Assembly (NCBI RefSeq): GCF_964204645.1
Contig: NC_134030.1
Location: forward strand, 9,484,278 to 9,548,277
Reading direction: 5' to 3'
Length of the DNA stretch: 64,000 nt
Origin: Tubulanus polymorphus
Lineage: Eukaryota; Nemertea; Palaeonemertea; Tubulaniformes; Tubulanidae
Shown: piece after piece, positions 52,501-62,367 of the stretch
How the letters are laid out: each line of letters opens with the position of its first letter
Numbering within the stretch: the stretch's first letter is position 1
Position numbers and translations under genes: made by a program
The notes under the pieces: model-generated
Database searches by the model: none
What the model was told of the DNA's origin: nothing
The model's input: the letters and a program-made list of their open reading frames with translations, nothing else

Positions 52501-54540
52501 TACCTAAACCCTAAAGCCCCACCCTATATCCCTCCCTCCCTCCAAAGTCCTACCACCACCCCTACATCCCTCCCAAATCCCATCCCTCCCGGACAAGTTC
52601 CCTCCCGCCCTCCCGGACCCCTTCCCTCCCACCCTCCCTCACCCCTTCCCTCCCGCCCTCCCTCATCCCTTCCCTCCCGCCCTCACCCCATCCCTCCCAG
52701 ACCCCTTCCCTCCCACCGTCCCCCACCCCAACCCTCCCGCCCTCCCTCTAACCCCTTCCCTCCCCCCAACCCTACCCACCCTCCCCAAACCCTGTGGTTA
52801 GGTGAGTTGAATGTTGATGTTTTAGTTAGACGGATGGGAATCTAATGAAGATGAAAGAACATTAAATCACTGTTCAATCACAGGATGAAGTAATGCAGTG
52901 ATCTGTACTCTGTATCTGTACACAATGTTACAATGTATCTGTAACTGTTCAATCAGTATGAAATAAGTACAGCAGTTTAATCTATAGAAATTCTAACTCT
53001 TAAGATACACATGATCTGATTATCACGAAGGAACATGATTGATAACAGTTGTATTATTGACATCAGGAACCAGTTTCATATTGATTAGAAATAACATTTG
53101 AGTTGATCAGAATTTAGAAAACCTGTAAACCCGCTTACAGAAATAACAATCCCAAACATGAACTGATTATAGCCAAATATTCACCAAAAGAAATTTGAAA
53201 TGATTGAATAACTGCAACAGGTTTCTGAAATTTCATTTCAAAACATGGTTTATAACAAACAATATAAAATTGGTCCCTTAAAATCAATTCAACAACCGAT
53301 AAATAAAGATAAATGTAACTTATCTTGAATTTCCACATAGGCTATAGTGATTCCTGATGTCATGCTGAATCCAAGAGTGATTCCCGATGTTCTGTGCTAA
53401 ATCCAAAAAAGTCTGGTAGTAAAACACTGATTCCTTGTTGTCCTGTGCTGAATCCAAGTATGATTCCCGATGTCCGGCGCGAAACCAAAAAAGTCTGATT
53501 GTGAAACACTGATTCCTTGTTGTCCTGTGCTGAATCCAAGAGTGATTCTTGTTTTCCTGTGCTGAATCAAAATTCCCGTTGAACACGTTGAAGTGATACC
53601 TATAATAAACAAATCTAAGATTTTCTTTCCTGAGAAATAACTGCAGAAATATCAAATCTAAAATTCAAACTTACAAATTAGATTGTTCGCTCCAATCTGC
53701 AGTTCGTTTATTGACGGGGTTTTTCTATCCACAGTTTAGGTTTTGCATCTAGAGTTGAACATGAAATATAAACAAGAAAGTAATGAAAAAACGAACAGTT
53801 TAAATATTATCTGTTTCTGAAACCGATGATGATCAACATCATCATCATCAATATCACAGACGAATGGAAGCAAGTAGAGGCATCCATCCTCCCGCGGCAG
53901 GGACTCGAACCTGATGGCATCCAGATTGCCACGATACGAAACCCTGCCACATTAGACCGAGTGCGCAGCAGCTACACGCGCAGCTTAGATGATGTCATTA
54001 ATAGCCAATTAGAAATTCAGTTTTATTTGAGCCCGGGTTTTCCCATTTATAGTTCTTCCGTGAAATTTACCTCAGCGATTAACGAGCAATCTGTTTGGTG
54101 CCGCAAGATTTCGCGCGGTAAAGCTGCGCATGTACCTGCGCACCCGGTCTAGTGTGGCAGGGGTTCGTGCCGTGGCTGAGTGTAGCAAGCGATGTCATCA
54201 GGTTCAAATCCCTCCCATGGGAGGATGTTGGTGTCCGACATGTTTGACTGCCGATTAATAGGCCTATAGGTTAAGCGACATATGAAATAAACTTACACTG
54301 TTTTCACTGTTTGATGTAATCAGTCGATGGAATCATTTTAGAACAAATTCATTACAACACAGCGAGGTGAAGCCCATCGTGATCTAGATATATCAGGATG
54401 GAATGACGTCATGCTCGACTGAGCGCCACCACCATGGACCCACTGTTTGTAGGATGTACCTCTGAAATAATATGATTTCCCACAATATCTGAGATGGAAT
54501 ATTTTTCGCCATTTAAACCAATGTTACAAACACTTACCAA
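46540..54540 (-). ncRNA. putative spliced non-coding transcript, unit 3
   Basis: The left part (to about 50280) is identical to unit 2. The right part (from 50450) is the diverged B3 copy, where the donors near 53685, 54300 and 54540 are still GTAAGT. Limits approximate. Confidence 0.35.
50660..51090 (+). repeat. 40-bp minisatellite, about 11 copies, unit 3
   Basis: Same unit as at 26061, with roughly twice the copy number. Variants alternate (GGCCCAGGTCTGG and AGCCCTGTTTTGG), suggesting internal duplication of a block of about 200 bp. Confidence 0.9.
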
Positions 54541-55309
54541 ATATTGAAATACTGATTTCAGGGGTCGGGAAGGAGGGTGGCAATGTTTGTATTAGGTGAG
54601 GTTTTTGCTTAATTTCGTGTTATGGTAAAGCACGCCATTTTGATATTGCGTCATAGTGTACCTCAGATTGGGATTCCCGCCGCTAGACTGGTCACCGCCA
54701 CCTGTACTAGCAGGTAGAAATGGCAACCAGTCTATTGCAGGTCTCGGCTTCTTTTCGATTAGATTAGGTTTTATATTCTACGCAATATTCAAAGAATTTA
54801 TTCTAATGAAAACCACGCTCTTTACCAATCTAATCATTCGTTTCGAGGTTTCGGGAATTACTACTTTAGTTCACAGAAATTCCGCTACCGTTATTCATTG
54901 GGCAGCACTGAACGGTTGTAATTTGATGCAGTCTTGCTATTTTACTGCGGCATGTGAGGAATACAGATTTTTCTTAAGTCAAATTTCATTCATCACTCAA
55001 CACTAGATTGTAAGAAATTAATAACTCTACCAACATTAGAGCTTTATATAAGGAGAGTAAATGGTATGATAGAATCTCCCTAATTCCGATCATTGGGACC
55101 AACAAAATTCATCCGTTTTACGGCAAATCCGGTCAAAGTAAATTAAAAGTCATTTTCGTGTATATTAATGATTAAATTGACTGTAAATATTATCCGGATT
55201 AGACCAAAATTCGGTCGATGCGGATTAAACGATTTAGTTTGACTGTATTAGCCAATAGAATCAGTCTTCCAGGGCACTAAAATTACCAAGAAACAAACAC
55301 TGACGAGTG

Positions 55310-55605
55310 TTGGCCTGTTTAATAAACGCAGAAACCCTAGTGTTGGCCTGGTTAATAAACGCAGAAATGCTAGTGTTGGCCTGGTGAATAAACGTAGAAA
55401 CCCTAGTGTTGGCCTGGTGAATAAACGCAGAATCCCTAGTTTTGGCCTGTTTAATAAACGCAGAATCCCTAGTTTTGGCCTGTTTAATAAACGCAGAAAC
55501 CCTAGTGTTGGCCTGGTGAATAAACGCAGAAACCCTAGTGTTTGCCTGCTGAATAAACGTAGAAACCCTAGTGTTGGCCTGGTTAATAAACGCAGAATTC
55601 GATCG
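55310..55605 (+). repeat. 33-bp minisatellite, about 9 copies, unit 3, fused to SINE tail
   Basis: The array stops at CGCAGAATTCGATCGATCTA and continues directly into the tail that follows SINE copy b in the other units. About 1 kb including both tRNA-like heads is deleted. Confidence 0.85.
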
Positions 55606-56037
55606 ATCTAGGGTTAGGGTTAGTGCCTCAGGTTGGGGCGAATTTTTGGCCCAGCGAGGTATTTGTAGTACGATGATCATCTGTTTGACTCGGGTTATTT
55701 TTTGGTCAACTGATTCTATACTAACTTATATATTTTGAACACAAATATTTGCTTTATCTAGTGGAGGCCAATTTATTTAAAAGATACTTCGCTCAATACA
55801 GTAGTTTATTTCTAAATGAATAAAAGAGTTGGTGACATTATTCAATATATATAAAAACCACAATATCTACTTTACGGTTGGTATGCAACCATTTCCACTC
55901 TTTTCCAAAGGTGTCGCTTTGGATAAATGTCTATATCTCTTGACCCAATGGACCGATTACGATTAAACTTGATACACAGGAACTTTTATCAAGTAGCACT
56001 CGGGGTGGGTGAAATCGCTCTAGGTTGAAGTTACACT

Positions 56038-56230
56038 CCTAATTCAAGTAGAAATTATTATTATTTTAACATTTGGAAAATTTATCAACCTCAACCTCTC
56101 AACCTTTGATATAGAACAACTAAACCCCTATTACTCTATCTAATAACAAGTCTCATAATTTACAAGCCTCAACACGTTGAGTATTGCGTATTACATGTTG
56201 ATTCTAGAACAACCCATCTAGAAAACTACA
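56038..56230. other. left end of an inserted AT-rich viral-like element
   Basis: Unit homology stops after GTTGAAGTTACACT (ends about 56037); the other units continue GTCATAAAATGG. New, AT-rich sequence begins CCTAATTCAAG. A terminal inverted repeat cannot be checked because the right end lies beyond the window. Confidence 0.6.
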
Positions 56231-56445
56231 TTAGCCAATCACAGTTGAGTATTACGCTAGCCAATCACAGTTGAGTATTTCCAGCCAATCACAGTTGAAT
56301 ATTCCCTATTACTCTATCCAATCACAGTTGAGTATTTCCAGCCAATCACAGTTGAATATTCCCTATTACTCTATCCAATCACAGTTTAGTATTTCCAGCC
56401 AATCACAGTTGAGTATTTTACTATTACACTAGCCAATCACAAGCC
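56231..56445 (+). promoter_or_regulatory. array of eight CCAATCACA boxes
   Basis: CCAATCACA starts at 56235, 56261, 56285, 56318, 56342, 56375, 56399 and 56433. Most are followed by GTTGAGTATT. Spacing is 24-26 or 33-34 bp. CCAATCA is the core of the NF-Y/CBF site. The array lies 65-265 bp upstream of the TATA box, a typical position for proximal promoter elements. Confidence 0.7.
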
Positions 56446-56497
56446 TCATAATTTACAAGTCTCAACACGCAGCTGGGTTTCCCCCACTGTTGAGTAG

Positions 56498-56505
56498 TAT
56501 AAATA
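56498..56505 (+). promoter_or_regulatory. TATA box of the polymerase gene
   Basis: TATAAATA, 51 bp upstream of the first ATG (56549), so transcription would start near 56528. A perfect splice donor AG|GTAAGT lies between, at 56538-56545. Confidence 0.6.
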
Positions 56506-56548
56506 GGCGGGACTCACACGTGGCGGGACGCGTTGAGAGGTAAGTGTT

Positions 56549-58915
56549 ATGTTCAATTTTAATAAAAAATTTGATATTAAAATGGAAGCAAATAAGTACT
56601 ACTGTCCAACATGTAATATCAATATAGATAAATCCCAAAAAGCAAGACACAATAAAACTAAAACACATTTAGAGAATGAATTGAAACTAGAATATGAAGA
56701 TGATATATTAGAAACTAAATTAGATGAATTAAAGAATGAAAAAGAAACATATAAATGTGATACATGTAATCAATCATTCAGTGATAAAAGATATTATAAA
56801 GAACATTTAAAATCTATAAGTCATATTAGAAATAAGAATAATGATATTATAGGTGAAGATTATTTTGATAATGATAACGATAAGAAACAGAAGACAATTA
56901 AAAGAATAAAAAATAAATTAAACAATAAAAGACCATACATGGAAGATGTAAGAAATTATATTAATTCATTAGATAATAAAAAAGATATAGAAATAACCGA
57001 AGCATTTAAAAGTGATATTGGTCCAGCAGCTATCGAGTTTAAATTTCATAAAGGAAAAACATTAGAAGAAAATAAAAAACATTTAGAAAATATGAAAGAA
57101 ATAATAAAAATAATTACAGATGTTGAATATCCTAAAATTAGTATATCAGTTAAAGTAAAGTTTATAAAATCTGAAGATAAACCAATATATAACATAAATT
57201 CTCATTCACAACATATTATATCTAAACAACATATAGATGATAAATTAAATAAATGTTATAATGAAATAAAAACTAAAATAGAAGAGAAATATTTTGAAGG
57301 ATCTGGTTTAATATTTGATGAGATAATATTTATAACTTTACATGTTTATAACACAAAATATAATAAGTTAACTAAATCAAAACCAATTGATGAAAATAAT
57401 TTATCATATTATAAAGATGATAGTATAAATGGAACAAGTTATATTAAATTACCATTTACAACAAAAGCAGTAATAAATATACAAAATTTTGATAAAAAAT
57501 GTTTTATATGGGCTATAATAAGTTGTTTACATCCAACAGAAGATATTACACATAGTTTTAGATTAACTCATTATAAACCATTTGAAAATAATTATAAGAT
57601 AGATAAGTATCCTGTTATAATTAAAGACATCCCAAAGATAGAAAGAGATAATAATATAAAGATAAATGTATTTGATTTAATCAAATTACCAAATACAAAA
57701 GGTAACAACATAAAACATTATACATTGGAACCTTTATATCTATCAAAAGATTATGATTCAAAGGATGTTATAGATATACTATATTATAGGAATCATTATA
57801 TGTGGATTAAAAGAATTGATTTATTTTTTAAATCAGAAAATGATTTTGATAATAAAATATATCTATGTAGAAAATGTTTACATAAATTCAGAACTGAAAG
57901 TGCATTATTAAATCATAAACAATTATGTGAAAATCATGATTATTGTAAATTAGTTTTACCAAATGAAAAGGATAAAATATTAGAATTCAAAAAACATGAT
58001 TACAAAAATAAAGTACCATTTGTAATATATGGAGATTTTGAATCATTAAATAAAGAATTAACAGATAAAGATAGAAAAGATATATATTATAAAAGAAAGA
58101 AATTAAATTCTAATGAAAGTGATTATTCAGAAGAACCACCAAAAACAAATACTATTAAAAAGATTCATCAATCAGCTGCAGCTTTCGGGTTATATATTAA
58201 ATCTGATTATCCAGAACTAACTGAAAGTGAATATTATAATTACAGAAATGAAAATGTTATCAATCATTTTTGTGACTTATTAATTGAATATGAAATAAGA
58301 TTTAGTAAATTATTGAATACAAATAAAGAAATAATTATGACAGAAGAAGATAAAGAAGAATTTGAGTTTTCAGATAAATGTTATTATTGTGAAAAGATAT
58401 TTAATTATAAAGATAAAAAAGTAAGAGACCATGATCATTTGAATGGAAAGTTTAGAGGCGCTGCACATGAGAATTGTAACTTACAAGCTAAGAAAATTAA
58501 CTTTGTACCGGTTATATTTCATAATCTATCAGGATATGATGCACATTTATTCATCAAACAGTTATGCTATAAAATAGAAGAAATCAATAATGAAATAGAA
58601 ATATTAAATTCAAATAGATCAAAAGATAAAATACCAACTTATAAATTTAGAATGTTAGCTAAAACATCTGAGAATTATATATCATTCCAATTTGGTTGTC
58701 TAAGATTTATAGATTCATATAGATTTTTAAATAGTTCATTAGATAACTTATCAAAATCATTAGTTGATGATGAATTAAAGATATTAAAGCAACATTACCC
58801 AAATAATGATGATTTTCAATTAATGAGATATAAAGGAGCAATTCCATATTCTTTCTATAAAAATCATAATGATTTTAACATAACTGAATTATTGAAAGAA
58901 CAATTCTATGATTAA
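56549..58915 (+). CDS. protein-primed family B DNA polymerase, N-terminal part (zinc fingers, exonuclease)
   Basis: 788 codons. Two C2H2 fingers (C19, C22, H34, H40 and C70, C73, H86, H92) and a third, weaker Cys/His cluster near residues 439-463. The 3'-5' exonuclease follows: Exo I GDFES (D496, E498) and Exo II FHNLSGYDAHLF, then RFIDSYRF. Between Exo I and Exo II lies an HNH/endonuclease VII-like Cys-His module (C611, C614, DHDH at 627-630, then AAHENCN). This order is that of the DNA_pol_B_2 polymerases of Polintons and adintoviruses. These replicate linear DNA from a protein primer. The first ATG is 56549; the ATG at 56582 has a better context and keeps all fingers. A single TAA at 58913-58915 ends it, and the same frame continues at once into the polymerase domain. 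No frameshift is seen. Confidence 0.9.
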   Translation: MFNFNKKFDIKMEANKYYCPTCNINIDKSQKARHNKTKTHLENELKLEYEDDILETKLDELKNEKETYKCDTCNQSFSDKRYYKEHLKSISHIRNKNNDIIGEDYFDNDNDKKQKTIKRIKNKLNNKRPYMEDVRNYINSLDNKKDIEITEAFKSDIGPAAIEFKFHKGKTLEENKKHLENMKEIIKIITDVEYPKISISVKVKFIKSEDKPIYNINSHSQHIISKQHIDDKLNKCYNEIKTKIEEKYFEGSGLIFDEIIFITLHVYNTKYNKLTKSKPIDENNLSYYKDDSINGTSYIKLPFTTKAVINIQNFDKKCFIWAIISCLHPTEDITHSFRLTHYKPFENNYKIDKYPVIIKDIPKIERDNNIKINVFDLIKLPNTKGNNIKHYTLEPLYLSKDYDSKDVIDILYYRNHYMWIKRIDLFFKSENDFDNKIYLCRKCLHKFRTESALLNHKQLCENHDYCKLVLPNEKDKILEFKKHDYKNKVPFVIYGDFESLNKELTDKDRKDIYYKRKKLNSNESDYSEEPPKTNTIKKIHQSAAAFGLYIKSDYPELTESEYYNYRNENVINHFCDLLIEYEIRFSKLLNTNKEIIMTEEDKEEFEFSDKCYYCEKIFNYKDKKVRDHDHLNGKFRGAAHENCNLQAKKINFVPVIFHNLSGYDAHLFIKQLCYKIEEINNEIEILNSNRSKDKIPTYKFRMLAKTSENYISFQFGCLRFIDSYRFLNSSLDNLSKSLVDDELKILKQHYPNNDDFQLMRYKGAIPYSFYKNHNDFNITELLKEQFYD

Positions 58916-58957
58916 TTAAAAAATGAATATGTTAAAGATGAAGTCTATAATAGAACA

Positions 58958-60247
58958 TTGAATATTTGGAATCATTTCAAAATAGAAAATCATGGACAAT
59001 TAGTAGATTTATATTTAAAATCAGATGTATTATTATTAACCGATATATTCGAAAGGTTTAGAGATGTAAACCTAAAATATTTCAATATTGATCCTTGTCA
59101 TTGTTATTCATCACCAGGATTAACATGGGATTGTGGATTAAAATTTACAGATATAAAAATGGATTTGTTAACAAATATAGATCAATTATTATTATTTGAA
59201 AAATCTATAAGAGGAGGTGTTTCAGGTGTATTGGGTGATAGATATTTCAATGTAAATGATAATCCTGGATATAAATTATTATACATAGATGCAAATAATC
59301 TTTATGGTTGGGCAATGATGGAACCACAACCTTATGGGATGTTTGAAATAACTGAAGTTTTACAAATTGATAAATTTGATTGGAAGAAAAGAATCCTAGA
59401 TATTGCAGATGATTCAGATACTGGTTACTTCTTTGTTGTAGATTTAGAATACCCTGAAAATATTAAATTCAAATCTAGAAATCTAGCATATTGTCCCGAA
59501 CATAAAACTGCTAAACATGAAGAATTATCAAATTATCAAAAAAGAATTAAACCCGATAATCATATTCATACTGAAAAGTTAATGGTAACTCAAGAAGATA
59601 AATATAATTACGTTGTGCATTATAGAATGTTGAAGTTTTATTTGAGACAAGGAATGATATTAAAAAAAGTACATAGATATATTTCATTCAGTCAATCTAA
59701 ATGGTTAGAAAAATATATAGATTTTAATACTACACAGAGAACTAAATCTAAAACTGATTTTGAAAAAGATTACTTTAAACTAATGAACAATGCGTTCTAT
59801 GGTAAGACTTGTGAAAATATTAGAAATAGAAATGATATTGAGTTAGTCAGTAATGGTAAAAGGATAAGGCATTTACAATCATATCCTAAGTTTATAGGTA
59901 ACAGAATATTTGATGAAAATTTAGCAGCAGTTAAGATGAGAAGAACATCAATGAAATTTAATAAACCGATTTATGTTGGAGCTGCAGTTTTAGAAATTTC
60001 AAAATTATTAATGTATCAATTTTACTATAACGTATTACGACCTCATTTTGGAGAAAAGCATATAGAAATCTTATATTTTGATACTGACAGTTACATATTA
60101 AAGATAAAAACTGATAACATAACTGATGATTTAAAAACATTAAAACACCATTTTGATTTCAGTAACTATCCAAAAAATCATGAATTGTTTACCAATGATA
60201 ATAAAAAAGTTCCTGGGAAGTTTAAGGATGAATTAGGTGGTGAATAA
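58958..60247 (+). CDS. protein-primed family B DNA polymerase, palm and fingers part
   Basis: The frame is open from 58916, directly after the TAA that ends the previous part, and in the same phase. There is no ATG near its beginning, so it is a continuation and not a separate gene. Motifs in order: DVLLLTDIFERFR (TPR1 side), GGVSGVLGDRYF, motif A YIDANNLYGWAM (Asp codon about 59288), motif B MNNAFYGKTCENIR (about 59785) and motif C YFDTDSYIL (DTDS at 60080-60091). All catalytic aspartates are present. It ends at a second in-frame TAA, 60245-60247. Length and motif spacing fit a functional palm domain; only the stop codons argue against activity. Confidence 0.9.
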   Translation: MNIWNHFKIENHGQLVDLYLKSDVLLLTDIFERFRDVNLKYFNIDPCHCYSSPGLTWDCGLKFTDIKMDLLTNIDQLLLFEKSIRGGVSGVLGDRYFNVNDNPGYKLLYIDANNLYGWAMMEPQPYGMFEITEVLQIDKFDWKKRILDIADDSDTGYFFVVDLEYPENIKFKSRNLAYCPEHKTAKHEELSNYQKRIKPDNHIHTEKLMVTQEDKYNYVVHYRMLKFYLRQGMILKKVHRYISFSQSKWLEKYIDFNTTQRTKSKTDFEKDYFKLMNNAFYGKTCENIRNRNDIELVSNGKRIRHLQSYPKFIGNRIFDENLAAVKMRRTSMKFNKPIYVGAAVLEISKLLMYQFYYNVLRPHFGEKHIEILYFDTDSYILKIKTDNITDDLKTLKHHFDFSNYPKNHELFTNDNKKVPGKFKDELGGE

Positions 60248-60613
60248 ATGATAGAGTTCATAGGTATTAGATCTAAAATGTATAGTTATAAAACTAAAAC
60301 TCATGAAGCTAAAAAGTTAAAAGGAATTACCAAAAGCGTTGTTGAAAAGAATATTCATTTTAAAGATTACATCAATTGTATATTTAATGAAGAAGTTAGA
60401 AAACATAAAATGAAATGTTTAAGATCTGAAGATCATGAAATGTATATTGAAGAGATAGAGAAGATAAGTCTAAACCCATTTGATGATAAAAGATATATTT
60501 TAGATGATGGAATTCACACAGTCGCCTATGGTTGCAATTTAGATGAATATATAAAATTCAAAAGAGAAGAAACAAAAGAAAATGAGATTATGAAAAGGAT
60601 TCTAGCGTGTTAA
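60248..60613 (+). CDS. protein-primed family B DNA polymerase, C-terminal part
   Basis: 121 codons in the same frame as the two parts above, starting with the ATG that follows the TAA at 60245-60247 directly. It contains the thumb-region signature EFIGIRSKMYSYKT and KKLKGITKSVV, conserved in this polymerase family. The start lies in GAATAAATG, the same motif that opens the downstream genes, so separate expression is possible. It ends at 60613 (TAA). Confidence 0.85.
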   Translation: MIEFIGIRSKMYSYKTKTHEAKKLKGITKSVVEKNIHFKDYINCIFNEEVRKHKMKCLRSEDHEMYIEEIEKISLNPFDDKRYILDDGIHTVAYGCNLDEYIKFKREETKENEIMKRILAC

Positions 60614-60641
60614 TCAATTTCAATAAAAATGTGTATAATAA

Positions 60642-60983
60642 ATGGAGAGCAAACAAGTACACAGTGAATTCTTAGATAGAATTAAAGATACTTCAAGCGT
60701 CAAATCTGTAGATTATAAATTTAAAAAACTAACTGAGTTAACAATTCACAAGAAGTATTTAATTACTAACATTGAAACAATTACTAATAAATATGGAGAT
60801 AAATTAGTAATTCATTTAGAATATGAAGGATTAAAAGGAAATAAATATAAATTCAGAACTTATTTACCAGATAGATTTCATAGATTATCAAGTGAAGATC
60901 TAGAAGAATTATGTTCTGGAGATTTCTATTTCGTATACAAAGGTAAGAATGAAAAAGGGCACCATGAAATAGATTTCGAATAA
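60642..60983 (+). CDS. small OB-fold-like protein, candidate ssDNA-binding protein
   Basis: 113 codons. The pattern LTIHKKYLITNIETITNKYG, LVIHLEYEG, YKFRTYLPDRF and GDFYFVYKGKNEKGHHEIDF alternates short beta strands as in OB folds. It resembles a widespread group of uncharacterised small proteins found in invertebrate genomes beside such polymerases. A role as single-strand DNA-binding protein in element replication is inference from fold pattern and position. The start lies in AATAAATG, 28 bp after the previous stop. Confidence 0.55.
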   Translation: MESKQVHSEFLDRIKDTSSVKSVDYKFKKLTELTIHKKYLITNIETITNKYGDKLVIHLEYEGLKGNKYKFRTYLPDRFHRLSSEDLEELCSGDFYFVYKGKNEKGHHEIDFE

Positions 60984-61000
60984 GAAAATATGTAAAATAA

Positions 61001-61762
61001 ATGGTAGAATTAAAAGAATACAGAATATTTGTAGATTCTAGAAAACTTACAAATTATAAATCACATAATTTATTAGTACAATTAGATAGAGAATTTAAGA
61101 ATTGTGTAGATTTAAAATTAGTTAATATAAGTTTATGTAATTCTTTTTATAATATATCGAATAAAACTATTGAACATAGAGCTTTTTTAATTTTTAATAA
61201 AAATAAAAATGAATGGGTCTATATATATTTAAAACCGGGGTTATATAATTTAGATACATTAGCACAAGAAATTAATAGAAAAGCCTGGCACAAATTAGGT
61301 AGTAGTTCTGGGTTTAGTATTAGATTTTTAAAAAGTGAGAGTTCTGATAGAATAAAGATAAGGTTGTCTAATAGTGAAAAACATAAATTTATGGTAAAAA
61401 AACCTATAGCTAAACTGTTAGGAATTCTTCCAGATAGATCTTTTACAAATATTGACGCTACTACACCAAACTTAATACCTTACACACATTTTTATATTTA
61501 TTGCAATTTAATTGATCCTACAAAAACATTCGAAGCAACTAAAGATATAACTTGTAATTCTGGTTTACTAAACATTTTACCATTGAAGAATGTTAAAGAA
61601 TTTGGAACGCAAATAAATTATAATTTAACAGAATGTGATTTCAAACCATGCATTCCTCGTTTTAATAATTTTAGATTAGAAATTAGAAATCATAATGGAT
61701 ACTTAATTGATTTAAATAATTTCCCTGTAATTTATGAATTAGTTATAAGATGTAGAGAGTAA
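61001..61762 (+). CDS. penton-like minor capsid protein candidate
   Basis: 253 codons. The beginning RIFVDSRKLTNY followed by LKLVNISLCNSFYNIS, the Tyr-rich YIYLKPGLYNLDTLAQEIN and then KPIAKLLGILPD follow the pattern seen in penton-type proteins of Polinton-like elements. The second half ends NFRLEIRNHNGYLIDLNNFP then VIYELVIRC, resembling a closing jelly-roll strand pair. This assignment rests on pattern recognition and position; a fold search would decide it. 17 bp separate it from the previous stop; the start lies in AAATAAATG. Confidence 0.5.
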   Translation: MVELKEYRIFVDSRKLTNYKSHNLLVQLDREFKNCVDLKLVNISLCNSFYNISNKTIEHRAFLIFNKNKNEWVYIYLKPGLYNLDTLAQEINRKAWHKLGSSSGFSIRFLKSESSDRIKIRLSNSEKHKFMVKKPIAKLLGILPDRSFTNIDATTPNLIPYTHFYIYCNLIDPTKTFEATKDITCNSGLLNILPLKNVKEFGTQINYNLTECDFKPCIPRFNNFRLEIRNHNGYLIDLNNFPVIYELVIRCRE

Positions 61763-61779
61763 TTTTTTTCACTATATAA

Positions 61780-62121
61780 ATGAATATAACTGTTGGCCCG
61801 AGTATATGTTTTGGGTTTGATTTTAAACATGGTAAAGAAATGAGAATTAAACTAAATGATGTAATTACTGATATAAAAAGTAAATTATTTAACAATGCGT
61901 CAATGATTGATAAAGAAAAGTATAATATAGAAAAAGTAATTGATTTAATTAAATCACCTTTAGAATATTATGAATTAAATGAAGATGGAATTATTGATGA
62001 TATTAAAAACATATTATCCAAAATATATGATAATCATAAAACTAGTAATGAAATAAATGTTGAAATAATCATAAATAAGTTAACTAAATATTTTGAAGAT
62101 AGTAAATTTTTTGATAAATAA
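61780..62121 (+). CDS. 113-residue protein, family not recognised
   Basis: Starts MNITVGPSICFGFDFKHGKE. The rest is Asn/Lys/Ile-rich with predicted helices (VIDLIKSPLEYYELNEDGII, DDIKNILSKIYDNHKTSN). No signal peptide or membrane helix. It starts in TATATAAATG, 7 nt after a run of seven T, and its stop TAA is followed directly by the ATG of the next gene. Confidence 0.6.
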   Translation: MNITVGPSICFGFDFKHGKEMRIKLNDVITDIKSKLFNNASMIDKEKYNIEKVIDLIKSPLEYYELNEDGIIDDIKNILSKIYDNHKTSNEINVEIIINKLTKYFEDSKFFDK

Positions 62122-62343
62122 ATGAGTGATAATAAGTGGATAATAACTGGATTATATAATGGCGCCTTACTATCAGTTGGAACGGTTGGTTATTCAATGG
62201 TATTAAAAAAAGTATTCAAAATGGGAAGTGTTAATGTTGATAGATTTGATATCAATGATATTTTAAAGTTAACATTAGCGGTTACTTTATCTAATTTAAC
62301 TATTGATTATTTGGAAAAACAAAAATATATTCCTCCCATATAA
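62122..62343 (+). CDS. 73-residue membrane protein
   Basis: Two hydrophobic segments: WIITGLYNGALLSVGTVGYS (residues about 6-25) and DILKLTLAVTLSNLTI (about 45-60), ending DYLEKQKYIPPI. Similar small two-helix proteins accompany related elements, as far as I recall; a virion membrane or structural role is inference. It starts in GATAAATAAATG, contiguous with the previous stop. Confidence 0.6.
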   Translation: MSDNKWIITGLYNGALLSVGTVGYSMVLKKVFKMGSVNVDRFDINDILKLTLAVTLSNLTIDYLEKQKYIPPI

Positions 62344-62367
62344 ATGCATAATTTTTTTGCTAAATAA

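Noticed and set aside
56549-60613. Host replicative polymerase (delta, zeta) as origin of the polymerase
   Set aside because: The DNA_pol_B_2-type motifs, the HNH-like insertion, the lack of introns and the AT-rich neighbours all point to a protein-primed element polymerase.
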